Source of the DNA: Pseudomonadota bacterium
Lineage (GTDB): Bacteria > Pseudomonadota > Alphaproteobacteria > SHVZ01
Assembly (NCBI GenBank): GCA_016195085.1
Contig: JACQAG010000075.1
Span: forward strand, 1 to 44,321
Reading direction: 5' to 3'
DNA length: 44,321 nucleotides
Positions 7,865-17,326 of the stretch are shown here, in pieces. The first letter of the stretch is position 1. Every line of letters begins with the position of its first letter. Under the pieces are notes generated by a model. It saw only the letters and a program-made list of their open reading frames with translations. It did not search any database and was not told where the DNA came from. The translations under genes and the position numbers were made by a program.

Positions 7865-8737
7865 CTAGCGCCGATCGGTCAGGAGACGCAGCAGGTAGTC
7901 GCCATAGCCGGATTTGCGCAAGGGTTCGGCCAGGCGGCGGACCGCATCGTCGTCGATAAAGCCCATCAGATAGGCGACCTCCTCCGGGCAGGCGATCTTC
8001 AGGCCCTGGCGCTCCTCCACGGTGCGGACGAACTCGCTCGCCTGCAGCAAGGATTCGTGCGTCCCGGTGTCGAGCCAGGCGAAGCCGCGGCCGAGCTGCG
8101 CCACGTCGAGCTCGCCCATGGCGAGATAGGCGCGGTTGACGTCGGTGATCTCCAGCTCGCCGCGGGCGGAGGGCTCGATCGAGCGGGCGATGTCGACGAC
8201 GCGGTTGTCGTAGAAATACAGGCCGGTGACCGCCCAGTTGCTCTTCGGCCGCTTCGGCTTCTCGACGATGTCCTGCGCCTTGCCGGCGCCGTTGAAGGAC
8301 ACCACCCCGTAGCGTTCTGGGTCCCGGACCCAATAGCCGAAGACGGTGGCGCCCCGCTCGCGTTGGCAGGCCTTTCGCAGGAGTGCGGTCAGCCCGTCGC
8401 CGAAGAAGATGTTGTCGCCAAGCACCAGGGCGACGCTGTCGCGGCCGATGAATTTCCGGCCGATGATGAAGGCATCGGCGAGGCCCCGCGGCTCCGGCTG
8501 CACCGCGTAGTGGAGCCGGATGCCCCAGCGCGCGCCATCGCCCAAGAGCCGCTTGAAGCTGCTTTTGTCCGCGGGCGTGGTGATGATGAGAATGTCGCGG
8601 ATGCCGGCCAGCATCAGCGTCGACAAGGGATAGTAGATCATCGGCTTGTCGTAGACCGGCAGGAGCTGCTTGCTCACCACCTGGGTCAGCGGGTGCAGCC
8701 TGGTGCCGTGGCCGCCGGCGAGCACGATGCCCTTCAT
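7865..8737 (-). CDS. rfbA: glucose-1-phosphate thymidylyltransferase
   Basis: Makes dTDP-glucose from dTTP and glucose-1-phosphate, the first step to dTDP-L-rhamnose. 290 aa, the family length. The nucleotidyltransferase signature [11 protein letters not shown] is at residues 8-18; [10 protein letters not shown] (metal-binding Asp) and the [19 protein letters not shown] block follow. The ATG at 8737 overlaps the rfbD stop by four bases (ATGA), so it is the last gene of a coupled rfbC-rfbB-rfbD-rfbA operon. Its final 60 bases are duplicated at 6850-6909. Confidence 0.96.
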   Translation of the reverse strand: MKGIVLAGGHGTRLHPLTQVVSKQLLPVYDKPMIYYPLSTLMLAGIRDILIITTPADKSSFKRLLGDGARWGIRLHYAVQPEPRGLADAFIIGRKFIGRDSVALVLGDNIFFGDGLTALLRKACQRERGATVFGYWVRDPERYGVVSFNGAGKAQDIVEKPKRPKSNWAVTGLYFYDNRVVDIARSIEPSARGELEITDVNRAYLAMGELDVAQLGRGFAWLDTGTHESLLQASEFVRTVEERQGLKIACPEEVAYLMGFIDDDAVRRLAEPLRKSGYGDYLLRLLTDRR

Positions 8738-9633
8738 GCGGCACCTCGTTTGGGCAGGGCGAGAAGCAGGTCGAGCACGTCCTTGAGGCCCGCCTGCCAC
8801 GGCCGGCGCGGCGGGGCGAAGGCAGCGATGACCTTGCTGCAATCCAGGACCGAGTTCTGCGGACGGCGCACCGGCGTCGGATAGGCGCTGGTCGGGATGG
8901 CCTTTACGGTCGGCCGCTTGCCGGTGACCATGGCCGCGCGCTCGACGATCGCCCGGGCGAAGCCGTGCCAGCTTACCTGGCCTTCGGCGGTGTAGTGATA
9001 GGTACCCCACCTTGCGGTGGCGGGCTCGAGGAGCTGTGGTGCGATCGCCAGCACGGCCCCAGCGATGTCGTCGGCCGCCGTCGGCGCGCCCACCTGGTCG
9101 TCGACGACGCCCCACTCGCTGCGCTCGCCCGCGAGCCGGAGCATGGTCTTGACGAAATTCTGCCCGTGGGCGGAGTAGACCCAGCTCGTGCGCAGGATCA
9201 CGTGGCGGTCCCAGGCCGAGCGCACGGCCCGTTCACCCGCTTCCTTGCTGCGGCCATAAACGCCGAGCGGAGCCACAGGGTCGCCCTCGACATAGGCGCC
9301 CGCTTTGCTGCCGTCGAACACATAGTCGGTCGAGATATGGATGAGCGGCACGCCGCGGGCGGCGCACGCATCTGCGAGGTAGCCAGGCCCCGAGGCATTG
9401 ACCGCTTCGGCGGAAGCCCGTTCGGTTTCGGCGCGATCGACCGCGGTGTAGGCGGCGCAGTTGACGACGATTTCCGCCGCGCAACGCCGGACGGCGGCGG
9501 CGACGGTCTCGGGTCGGGCGAGGTCGAGCTCAGCCCGGCTCGGATGCTCGACTGCAGCACCGGCGAACGGGCCCAAGCGCCCGAGCGCCTCACCCACCTG
9601 GCCGGTGCCGCCGGTGAGGAGAAGGCGGATCAT
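8734..9633 (-). CDS. rfbD: dTDP-4-dehydrorhamnose reductase
   Basis: NADPH-dependent reductase of the extended SDR family that makes dTDP-L-rhamnose in the last pathway step. 299 aa. The nucleotide-binding GGTGQVG motif starts at residue 8; the catalytic residues are T102 (STDYVFDG), Y126 and K130 (YGRSK). Overlaps rfbA by four bases and starts 18 bases after rfbB. Confidence 0.96.
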   Translation of the reverse strand: MIRLLLTGGTGQVGEALGRLGPFAGAAVEHPSRAELDLARPETVAAAVRRCAAEIVVNCAAYTAVDRAETERASAEAVNASGPGYLADACAARGVPLIHISTDYVFDGSKAGAYVEGDPVAPLGVYGRSKEAGERAVRSAWDRHVILRTSWVYSAHGQNFVKTMLRLAGERSEWGVVDDQVGAPTAADDIAGAVLAIAPQLLEPATARWGTYHYTAEGQVSWHGFARAIVERAAMVTGKRPTVKAIPTSAYPTPVRRPQNSVLDCSKVIAAFAPPRRPWQAGLKDVLDLLLALPKRGAA

Positions 9634-9651
9634 GTCGGTCGCCGCATGGGT

Positions 9652-10722
<1,071 letters not shown>

Positions 10723-10734
10723 CGCCCTTGGCTC

Positions 10735-11307
10735 CTACGCGCCGATGCCGCGCCAGACGAAATGCCGGGGCAGCTCGGCCAGGCGCGGCAGCACCGCGTC
10801 CTTGGCCGACAAGACCGCGCTCGCCGGGTCCACCGGCCAGGCGATCTTGAGATCCGGATCGTTCCACATGACGCCCACCTCATGCTCGGGGCTGTAGAGC
10901 GATGTAACCTTGTAGATCACCTCGGTATCGGGCGCGAGGGTGCAGAAACCGTGGGCGAAGCCTTCGGGAATGTAGACCTGGTTCCAGGAATCGGCGCTGA
11001 CCTCGACGGCCACATGGCCCCCGAAGCTGGGCGAGCCGTGGCGAATGTCGACGGCAACGTCGAGAATGGCGCCCTTGGTCACCCGCACCAGCTTCGCCTG
11101 GGCAAACGGATCGCGCTGATAATGCAGCCCGCGCACGGTACCCTGATCGGCCGAAAGCGAGTGGTTGTCCTGCTGGAAGACGACGTCGATGCCCGCTTCC
11201 GCGAAGGCGCGGCGGTTGTAGGTATCGGAGAAGAAGCCGCGGTTATCGCCGAATTTGCGCGGCCAGATGATCTTGACCTCCGGGATCGCGGTCGACTCGA
11301 TTTTCAT
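10735..11307 (-). CDS. rfbC: dTDP-4-dehydrorhamnose 3,5-epimerase
   Basis: Cupin-fold epimerase, 190 aa from the ATG at 11307 (an in-frame ATG at 11319 would add four residues). I prefer 11307 because MKIESTAIP then matches the usual RmlC N-terminus. FGDNRGFF, RGLHYQ (catalytic H62) and YIPEGFAHGF are the family blocks. First gene of the minus-strand rhamnose operon, divergent from the GT2 gene at 11446. Confidence 0.95.
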   Translation of the reverse strand: MKIESTAIPEVKIIWPRKFGDNRGFFSDTYNRRAFAEAGIDVVFQQDNHSLSADQGTVRGLHYQRDPFAQAKLVRVTKGAILDVAVDIRHGSPSFGGHVAVEVSADSWNQVYIPEGFAHGFCTLAPDTEVIYKVTSLYSPEHEVGVMWNDPDLKIAWPVDPASAVLSAKDAVLPRLAELPRHFVWRGIGA

Positions 11308-11445
11308 GGCCATGGGCACTGTGGCAAGGGACGATGTCAGAAGGGCGGCGGCCTATAGCATGGCGCATCCCGACGCGGCAAGCTGGCCACGCCGCATGAC
11401 ACCTCGTTTATGATGCGGGTCCAAGCACTTCGCCAAGGCTCGCTT

Positions 11446-12366
11446 ATGTCAGCCGCGCCGCTCGAGGGCACCAGCGTCATCGTCGTCTCCTACCGCACCG
11501 GCCCGGCGCTCCGGGACTGCGTCGAATCCGTGCTCGCCCAGGAGGGTCTGGCCGAGCTCATCGTCGTCGACAACGGCAACCCGGCCGAGAGCCTGGCCTG
11601 GCTCGGCCAACGCGCCCTTGCGGACCGGCGGCTGAGGATCCTGAGCGGCCACGGCAATGTCGGCTTTGCCGCCGGCTGCAACCGGGGCGTGGCGGCGAGC
11701 GGGGGTGCGATCATCTTGCTCTTGAACCCGGACTGCGTGCTGGCGGAGGGAACTCTCAGCCGCGGCGCAGCGTTGTTGGCGGGGCACCCCGGGGCCGCCC
11801 TCCTGGGCGGCCGGCTCGTCAATCCGGACGGCAGCGACCAGCGCGGCGGCCGTCGGCACTTGTTGACGCCCGGCAGCGCGATCATCGAGGCCTTGCGGCT
11901 CGATCGGTTGATCCCCGGCGTGAAGCGGGTCAATCGCCACGAAGAGCCGCTTCCGGAGGCCGCCATCCCGGTCGATTGCATTTCAGGCGCGTTCATGCTG
12001 ATGCCGCGCCCGGTGTTCGAAACGGTGGGTGGCATGGACGAGGGGTATTTTCTCCACGTCGAGGATGCCGATTTCTGCCTCAGGGTCGGGCGCCAGGCCG
12101 GATCCATCCTCTTCGCCCCGGACATCCTCGTCCGCCATCGCCAGGGCACCAGCGCCGCTCCGGCCATCCTTGTTGAGTGGCACAAGGCGAGGGGCTTTAT
12201 CCGGTACTTCCACAAACATTTTCGCTCGAGCCACGGCCTGGCGATTCTCGCTCTCGTCGACCTCCTGGTTCTGGCCCGTTTCGCCGTCCGGGGGCTGGTT
12301 ATGGGCCTCTTCCGGGCCATGGCGAGGCCTGGGCTCATCGCCCTTCCGTTGCTCGCGATTCTGTGA
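11446..12366 (+). CDS. family 2 glycosyltransferase, rhamnosyltransferase-like
   Basis: 306-residue GT-A glycosyltransferase. VIVVSYRTGPALRDCVESV opens the nucleotide-binding domain, LLNPDCVL carries the metal-binding acidic site, and GGMDEGYFLHVEDADFCLRV is the acceptor/ED block seen in WbbL-like rhamnosyltransferases. The C-terminus has a hydrophobic stretch (about 270-306) that may anchor it to the inner membrane. Sitting opposite rfbCBDA it likely uses dTDP-L-rhamnose to extend a surface glycan (context inference). ATG at 11446 follows CAAGG; an ATG at 11410 is also open. Confidence 0.85.
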   Translation: MSAAPLEGTSVIVVSYRTGPALRDCVESVLAQEGLAELIVVDNGNPAESLAWLGQRALADRRLRILSGHGNVGFAAGCNRGVAASGGAIILLLNPDCVLAEGTLSRGAALLAGHPGAALLGGRLVNPDGSDQRGGRRHLLTPGSAIIEALRLDRLIPGVKRVNRHEEPLPEAAIPVDCISGAFMLMPRPVFETVGGMDEGYFLHVEDADFCLRVGRQAGSILFAPDILVRHRQGTSAAPAILVEWHKARGFIRYFHKHFRSSHGLAILALVDLLVLARFAVRGLVMGLFRAMARPGLIALPLLAIL

Positions 12367-12465
12367 TCATCTAATTGCCGGTGGGGTGGCAGAAGGTCGC
12401 TGCGCCAAACGATAATTAAAGCACGTCAACGCCCACGGAAACCCCATCAGCGGCCGGTCGCCACC

Positions 12466-13113
12466 ATGTTGAACCTATCCGCAGCCCGCGCTGCCTATCG
12501 CCGGCTGTCGCCCCTCTACGATGTTCTCGAAGGGGCCATCTTCGAGCAGGGCCGCAAGCGCGCGGTCGATCTCGCCAACACCACGCCCGGCCAGCGCATC
12601 CTCGATGTCGGCGTCGGCACCGGGCTGGCGCTCCCGCTCTATCGGCCGGATGCGACCGTGGTGGGCATCGATGCCTCCCGTCATATGCTGGAATATGCGC
12701 GCCGGCGGGTCCGTCGGAAGCGTCTCGGCAATGTGGTGGGCCTGCTCGAGATGGACGCGCTCAGCATGGGCTTCGCCGACCACTCCTTCGATGCCGTCAT
12801 CGCCATGCACATCGCCTCGGTGGTGGCCGACCCGATGCGGCTCCTGGCCGAGATGAAGCGGGTTTGCGTGCCCGGTGGCGACATCGTCGTCGTTAACCAT
12901 TTCGCCTCCGGCGGCGGCGTCATGCGGATCATCGAGCAGGCCTGCCTGCCCTTCGGCGAGGTCTTCGGCTTCCGGCCGGATGTGCGCATGCTGCACCTGG
13001 TCAACGGCGCCCGGCTGCAGGTGGTGCAGGTGCGGCGCGTCAATCTTGGCGGCTATTGGCGGCTCATCCATTTCCGCAACGAGACGCCGTCCACCTCTGG
13101 CCTCGCCGACTGA
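12466..13113 (+). CDS. pmtA: PmtA-like SAM-dependent methyltransferase, copy 1
   Basis: 215-residue class I methyltransferase. Motif I is LDVGVGTGLALPLY (about 46-59), followed by VVGIDASRHML, and the post-motif region has GGDIVVVNHF. This layout matches Rhodobacter-type phosphatidylethanolamine N-methyltransferases, which make phosphatidylcholine. No transmembrane segment, consistent with peripheral membrane enzymes of that type. The next gene is a clear paralogue 11 bases downstream. Substrate is family-based; a quinone or other lipid methyltransferase cannot be excluded. Confidence 0.72.
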   Translation: MLNLSAARAAYRRLSPLYDVLEGAIFEQGRKRAVDLANTTPGQRILDVGVGTGLALPLYRPDATVVGIDASRHMLEYARRRVRRKRLGNVVGLLEMDALSMGFADHSFDAVIAMHIASVVADPMRLLAEMKRVCVPGGDIVVVNHFASGGGVMRIIEQACLPFGEVFGFRPDVRMLHLVNGARLQVVQVRRVNLGGYWRLIHFRNETPSTSGLAD

Positions 13114-13124
13114 TTTCCTGACCG

Positions 13125-13751
13125 GTGGCTGATCACGCCGCGATTCGCCGGCTGTATGGCTGGGGCTCGGCCGTCTACGACCTCGTGTTCGGCTCGGTCT
13201 TGGAGCCGGGCCGGCTGCTGGCCGTCGATGCGGTCAATCTGAGCCGGGCCGCCCGCGTCCTCGAAATCGGCGTCGGCACCGGCCTCTCGCTTCCCCACTA
13301 TCGCGCCGGCCTCATGGTCACCGGCATCGATCTCTCGCCCGAAATGCTGACGAAGGCGCGGGCGCGCGCGGCAACGCTGGGGACGGTCGAGGCGCTCCTC
13401 GAAATGGACGCGCAGAACCTGACCTTTCCCGATGCCAGCTTCGATGCCGTGGTCGCCATGTATGTGGTGGCAGTGGTGCCCGACATGAGGCGCCTCTTCC
13501 ACGAGCTGAAGCGCGTGACCCGCCCCGACGGCGATGTCTACGTCGTCAATCACATCAGGGCGGAGACGGGCATCCTGGGCTTGGTCGATCGGCTCGCCCA
13601 GCCGCTCACCCGGCGCTTGGCGGTGCGCTCCGATCTGACCTTGAGTCATCTAGAGGAGGTGGCCGGAATCGAGCGGGTCCAGGTCAGCGACGCCAATCTC
13701 GGCGGCTACCTCAAGCTCGTGCATTTCCGCAACCGCGCCTGCCCGCGGTGA
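13125..13751 (+). CDS. PmtA-like SAM-dependent methyltransferase, copy 2
   Basis: 208 aa from a GTG at 13125. Same block order as copy 1: LEIGVGTGLSLPHY, VTGIDLSPEML, MDAQNLTFPDASFDAVVAMYVV, GDVYVVNHI and a shared C-terminal LGGYxxLxHFRN. Divergence is substantial, so this is an old duplication. In bacteria with several Pmt enzymes the copies can do successive methylation steps, so the pair may split PE to PC conversion between them (inference). Confidence 0.72.
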   Translation: MADHAAIRRLYGWGSAVYDLVFGSVLEPGRLLAVDAVNLSRAARVLEIGVGTGLSLPHYRAGLMVTGIDLSPEMLTKARARAATLGTVEALLEMDAQNLTFPDASFDAVVAMYVVAVVPDMRRLFHELKRVTRPDGDVYVVNHIRAETGILGLVDRLAQPLTRRLAVRSDLTLSHLEEVAGIERVQVSDANLGGYLKLVHFRNRACPR

Positions 13752-13781
13752 GCGGGACGGCCATCGGCGAGGAATCGGGTT

Positions 13782-13805
13782 CCGGACGGGACGCTGCCCG
13801 TCCGG
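13782..13805. terminator. hairpin between convergent methyltransferase and small gene
   Basis: CCGGACGGG (13782-13790) pairs perfectly with CCCGTCCGG (13797-13805) across a six-base loop. It lies in the 67-base gap between two convergent genes. No T-tract follows on either strand, so termination is plausible but not certain. Confidence 0.5.
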
Positions 13806-13818
13806 CCCGATCTAGAAG

Positions 13819-14013
13819 CTAGGCGAAGAGATTGACGTTCTGGCCGCGCCCGCTGCCCGGCGGCGTTGGGCCAGGCGTGGCGGCAATCTGCGCGGCGTTG
13901 TCAGCCGCGCTCGTGACGAGTTGTGCCAGTGCTGCTTGAGATTTTTCAGCGGACTTCAGGGCAACGATCCCAAAAGCCGTGATATCCCCGGAACCGACGG
14001 GGGTTGTGGACAT
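13819..14013 (-). CDS. small YjfB-like protein (putative motility-protein family)
   Basis: 64 aa from the ATG at 14013, which has a strong AAGGAG six bases upstream; the in-frame ATG at 14031 lies before that site and is rejected. Pattern: short N-terminus, an amphipathic Ala/Gln-rich helix (ALKSAEKSQAALAQLVTSAADNAAQIA), a Pro-rich linker and a C-terminal GQNVNLFA. This resembles the small YjfB/PF14070-type proteins, which often end in a GxxVNxxA-like tail (weak family match). Function unknown. Confidence 0.6.
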   Translation of the reverse strand: MSTTPVGSGDITAFGIVALKSAEKSQAALAQLVTSAADNAAQIAATPGPTPPGSGRGQNVNLFA

Positions 14014-14033
14014 GGATTCTCCTTCCAACACCA

Positions 14034-14052
14034 GGGCCGCATTTTGCGGCCC
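14034..14052 (-). promoter_or_regulatory. hairpin in the leader of the small YjfB-like gene
   Basis: GGGCCGCA (14034-14041) and TGCGGCCC (14045-14052) form a perfect 8-bp stem with a three-base loop, ending about 20 bases before the start codon and just upstream of its ribosome site. It could be a transcript-stabilising leader or the end of a read-through transcript; no T-tract. Confidence 0.4.
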
Positions 14053-14115
14053 CCAACGCCTAGCATGTCCTGGGCCCGGCCCGCAGCAAAAATCGCCTGC
14101 CGGCCGCTAGCCCGC

Positions 14116-14355
14116 CTAAACCCGCCAGAACGGCTTGGTGTATTCACCCCGGGCGGTCAGTCGATCGACGCCGATGTCGCGCAGCATGCGGTCATCCATG
14201 GTCAGGAGCTGATGGCGCTCGCGGGCCCGATCTTCCCATTGGATGAGGATCTTAAGGAACCAGCGCCCACATTGAAGCGGGCTGGGGAGCCAGCCGCGGT
14301 TGGGCGCGGTGGAACTCTCGGGCTGCCGTTCGACCGGTTTCAATATTGTAGGCAT
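14116..14355 (-). CDS. DUF1127 small basic protein
   Basis: 79 residues. The C-terminal half (RHQLLTMDDRMLRDIGVDRLTARGEYTKPFWR) is a DUF1127 domain: a basic helix, the L-x-x-[LM]-[DN]-D-x-x-L-[RK]-D-I-G core and a KPFWR tail. Alphaproteobacterial DUF1127 proteins have been linked to RNA binding and stress or phosphate responses. ATG at 14355 follows AAAAGGA; the in-frame ATG at 14373 has no ribosome site. The start codon lies inside one of two ATTGT-N6-ACAAT repeats, suggesting tight transcriptional control. Confidence 0.82.
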   Translation of the reverse strand: MPTILKPVERQPESSTAPNRGWLPSPLQCGRWFLKILIQWEDRARERHQLLTMDDRMLRDIGVDRLTARGEYTKPFWRV

Positions 14356-14391
14356 ACAATCTATCCTTTTCATATATTGTCATCTAACAAT
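14345..14391. promoter_or_regulatory. twin ATTGT-N6-ACAAT operators
   Basis: Two inverted repeats with the same half-sites and spacer length: ATTGT-AGGCAT-ACAAT at 14345-14360 and ATTGT-CATCTA-ACAAT at 14376-14391 (the second extends to a 7-base arm, ATATTGT/ACAATAT, 14374-14393). Their centres are 31 bases apart, about three helical turns, so bound dimers would sit on one DNA face. They lie between the DUF1127 gene and the divergent MocR gene and cover the DUF1127 promoter/start. The adjacent MocR protein is the obvious candidate binder (inference). Confidence 0.6.
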
Positions 14392-14415
14392 ATGCCAGAG
14401 GATCGCTCCGTTGAG

Positions 14416-14434
14416 GTATGACGATAGTGCATAC
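14416..14434. promoter_or_regulatory. GTATG-N9-CATAC inverted repeat before the MocR gene
   Basis: GTATG (14416-14420) and CATAC (14430-14434) form an inverted repeat 37 bases before the MocR start codon. It differs in half-site from the twin ATTGT repeats nearby, so it may serve another regulator or be chance. Confidence 0.3.
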
Positions 14435-14470
14435 TAGCCTTCGGCCAGTGACCGTCTTACGTTTGTAACC

Positions 14471-15868
14471 ATGACAAGTTGGCAACCGAGCCTTTCTGGT
14501 CGGCCGGGACCGCGCTATCGCGCCATCGCCGATGCGCTCGCCGATGCGGTGGCCGAGGGCAAGCTGCAACCCGGAGACCAGCTCCCCACGCATCGCGAGC
14601 TGGCCCAAAGCCTGGGCGTGACCGTGCCGACGGTGAGCCGGGCCTACCGCGAGGCGGGGCGGCGGGGGCTGCTTTCCGGCCAGGTCGGGCGCGGCACCTT
14701 CGTGGCGCTCGCAAACGACCGGCGCTCGGCGGCCGCGATGGTGCGCTTGCGCGAAGAGGAAGCAGGCGAGATCGACCTCGACTTGAACCAGCTCCCCGCC
14801 GCCGGGGAGCAGACGGCCGCCTTGGCGGAAGTGCTGGCGGAGCTTTCAGGCGAGCCCGGGATCAGCGATCTGCTTCGCTATCGTCCCAATCTCGGCTTGA
14901 CCCCGCATCGCCGCTCCGGGGCTGCCTGGGTCGCTGGCAGCGGCCTCAAGGCGCCGGTGGAGCGCGTGGTCCTGACCGGCGGCAATCAGCATGCTCTGGT
15001 GATCGTGCTGCGGGCGCTGGCGCGGCCGGGCGAGGTGGTGCTCTGCGAGGCTCTCGCCTGGCCCGGCATCAGGCGCGCCGCCGACTTCCTGGGGCTTCGC
15101 TTGGAAGGTGTGGCGATCGATGCGGAGGGCCTCGTTCCCGACGCCCTGGCCGAGGCTTGCAGACGCTTTCGGCCCAAGGCCCTCTATTGCGCGCCGACGG
15201 CGCAGAACCCGACGACGGCGACGATGCCCAAGGCGCGGCGCGAGCGGATCGCCGAGATCGCCCGGCGCTTCGATGTCGCCATCGTCGAGGACGACGTCTA
15301 CGGCCCGCTCATCGAAGGAGCTCCGGCACCGCTCGCAAGCTACGCTCCGGACCACGCCTTCTACCTCGCCAGCCTGTCGAAGGGGCTCGCGGCCGGCCTT
15401 CGCATCGGCTATGTGCTGGCGCCTTCGGCCCATATCGGCCAGCTCGCCGCCGGCGTCGGCGCCACCACGATCACGGTCGCACCCTTGATGGCGGAGATCG
15501 CCGCCCGCTGGATCGGCGACGGCACGGCAGAGCGGCTGCTCGCCGCCCAGCGCCGCGAGATCGGCCGGCGCCTGGAGTTGGCGACGAGCCGGCTTGGGCC
15601 AGGCAACTGCCGGTGGGTCCGCTACGCCGCCCATATCTGGTACGCGGTTCCCTCGCCCTGGCGGCCGGCGGAGCTGGCCGCCGCCTGTCAGCGTCGCGGA
15701 CTCAGGGTGACGCCGAGCGAGGTCTTCGCCATGGCGGGCGATGAACGGCCGAGCGGGCTCCGGCTCGCCTTGGGCGGCCCCTCCAGCTTGGCGCGCCTGG
15801 AAGCGGCGCTGGGCACGTTCCTCGATGTGGTTAATGCCGGGCCCGGCCAGGCATTGGGGACGGTTTAG
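14471..15868 (+). CDS. MocR-family GntR/aminotransferase-type regulator
   Basis: 465-residue chimera. N-terminal winged helix (about 13-80; PGDQLPTHRELAQSLGV and RAYREAGRRGLLSGQVGRGTFV), then a fold-type I aminotransferase-like domain with N246-P247, D274-D275-Y277 and the PLP lysine K304 in ASLSKGLAAGLRIGY. MocR proteins bind PLP and control genes for vitamin B6, GABA, taurine or ectoine metabolism. No obvious metabolic target adjoins it; the divergent DUF1127 gene is the likeliest neighbour under its control. No clear ribosome site, so the start rests on the usual N-terminal W-x-P motif. Confidence 0.9.
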   Translation: MTSWQPSLSGRPGPRYRAIADALADAVAEGKLQPGDQLPTHRELAQSLGVTVPTVSRAYREAGRRGLLSGQVGRGTFVALANDRRSAAAMVRLREEEAGEIDLDLNQLPAAGEQTAALAEVLAELSGEPGISDLLRYRPNLGLTPHRRSGAAWVAGSGLKAPVERVVLTGGNQHALVIVLRALARPGEVVLCEALAWPGIRRAADFLGLRLEGVAIDAEGLVPDALAEACRRFRPKALYCAPTAQNPTTATMPKARRERIAEIARRFDVAIVEDDVYGPLIEGAPAPLASYAPDHAFYLASLSKGLAAGLRIGYVLAPSAHIGQLAAGVGATTITVAPLMAEIAARWIGDGTAERLLAAQRREIGRRLELATSRLGPGNCRWVRYAAHIWYAVPSPWRPAELAAACQRRGLRVTPSEVFAMAGDERPSGLRLALGGPSSLARLEAALGTFLDVVNAGPGQALGTV

Positions 15869-15934
15869 CACCGGCGGGCTAGAGCCTCGGTGTAGGATCG
15901 ACTCAGTCCCGTTCGCCCCGACCCGAGCGCCTCC

Positions 15935-17326
15935 ATGTTCCGCGACGCCAGTGCTGAGCTCATCGATAACGCTCCGGCGCTGCGCTACGGCATCGCCGTC
16001 ACCGACATCGACGGCGATGGGAAATTCGAGGCGGTGGTGGCGGGCCACGATGGTCCAAACCAAGTCTTGAAATGGACCGGCAAAGGCTTCGAGGACATCG
16101 CCGACCGGACCATCGCCGATGCCGAGCGGCAAGCCATCGGCGTCGCCGCCGGCGACATCGACGGCGACGGGCGCGAAGAGATCTACGTGCTGAACGCCGA
16201 CAGCGACTCCGGCCCGAAGGAGCAAGGAGATCGGCTCTTCGCCTGCTTCGGGAGCGCCGGTGCGGCCGGTCCCTGGCTCGATCTGTTTCAGATTCCCGAC
16301 AACCGGGCCGCCACCAATCAGATCGCCGGGCGCTCGGTTGCGGTCGTCGATCGGCTGGGCTCCGGGCGCTATGGCTTCGTCGTCGCCAATCATGGCGGTC
16401 CCTTTCGCCTGTTCGAGCTCACCGAGGGCAAGCTCGTCGATCATGCTGCCGTCGCCGGCATCGATCGCGTGACCGGCGGACGCGGGCTCGTCGCCGGTCC
16501 CATCGTCAGCCCCCGAATGGATATCTTCGCGGTCAACGAGAACGGCCCGAACTTCCTCTTCGTCAATCGCGGCGACGGCAGCTTCAGCGAAGAAGCCGAG
16601 CGGCGCGGGCTTGCCGACGCGGAGGAGCATGGCCGCGGCGTGACCGCGCTTGATCTCGACGGCGACGGCCGGCTCGATCTCGTCTATGGCAATTGGGAGG
16701 GGCCGCACCGGCTGTTCCTCCAGGATGCGAACGGCCGTTTCAAGGACACGGCACCGGCGCCCCTCGCCCAGCCGAGCCGGGTGCGCACCGTGCTCGCCGC
16801 CGACTTCGACAATGACGGCGTGGCCGAGCTGTTCTTCAACAACATCGGCCAGGCGAACCGGCTGTTCAAACCCCTGGACGGCGGCTGGGTGCAGATCCCG
16901 ACCGGTGCCGCCGAAGAGGCGCGCGGCCTCGGCACCGGCGCTGCCGTCGGCGATTTCGACGATGACGGGAGGCTCGAGCTCCTGATCGCCCATGGCGAGT
17001 CCAGGACCCAGCGCCAGCGCCTCAGCCTGTTTCGCCCGTTGGCGGCAGCGGCGAATTTCCTACGGGTCATGCCGCTCACCCGCTACGGCGCGCCGGCGCG
17101 AGGCGCGCTCGTGCGCCTGGAGGCGGGGGAGACGGTGCAGGTCAGGCTGATCGACGCCGGCTCGGGCTATCTCTGCCAGATGGAGCCGGTGGCGCATTTC
17201 GGCCTGGGGCCGTTCCGCACTGTGGACCGGCTGACGGTGCGCTGGCCGGATGGCGCCTTCGCCGTCATCGAGCGCCCCCAGGCCAACCAGCGAATCGTGG
17301 TGCGGCATCCCGCCGCAGTCGGCTAG
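15935..17326 (+). CDS. FG-GAP/VCBS beta-propeller protein with UnbV/ASPIC C-terminal domain
   Basis: 463 aa. At least five calcium-loop repeats are visible (TDIDGDGKFE near 23, GDIDGDGREE near 73, then LDLDGDGRLD, ADFDNDGVAE and GDFDDDGRLE), as in seven-bladed FG-GAP propellers. The C-terminus (RYGAPARGALVRLEAG to LTVRWPDG) is the ASPIC/UnbV domain of CRTAC1-like proteins. These are normally secreted, yet no signal peptide is seen at the ATG at 15935, and no better upstream start was found. Role unknown; the calcium-dependent propeller suggests binding to protein or glycan. Confidence 0.85.
   Translation: MFRDASAELIDNAPALRYGIAVTDIDGDGKFEAVVAGHDGPNQVLKWTGKGFEDIADRTIADAERQAIGVAAGDIDGDGREEIYVLNADSDSGPKEQGDRLFACFGSAGAAGPWLDLFQIPDNRAATNQIAGRSVAVVDRLGSGRYGFVVANHGGPFRLFELTEGKLVDHAAVAGIDRVTGGRGLVAGPIVSPRMDIFAVNENGPNFLFVNRGDGSFSEEAERRGLADAEEHGRGVTALDLDGDGRLDLVYGNWEGPHRLFLQDANGRFKDTAPAPLAQPSRVRTVLAADFDNDGVAELFFNNIGQANRLFKPLDGGWVQIPTGAAEEARGLGTGAAVGDFDDDGRLELLIAHGESRTQRQRLSLFRPLAAAANFLRVMPLTRYGAPARGALVRLEAGETVQVRLIDAGSGYLCQMEPVAHFGLGPFRTVDRLTVRWPDGAFAVIERPQANQRIVVRHPAAVG

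Noticed and set aside
14846-16993. 715-codon minus-strand open frame opposite the MocR and FG-GAP genes
   Set aside because: Spans two genes with clear domains on the other strand; composition typical of a shadow frame.
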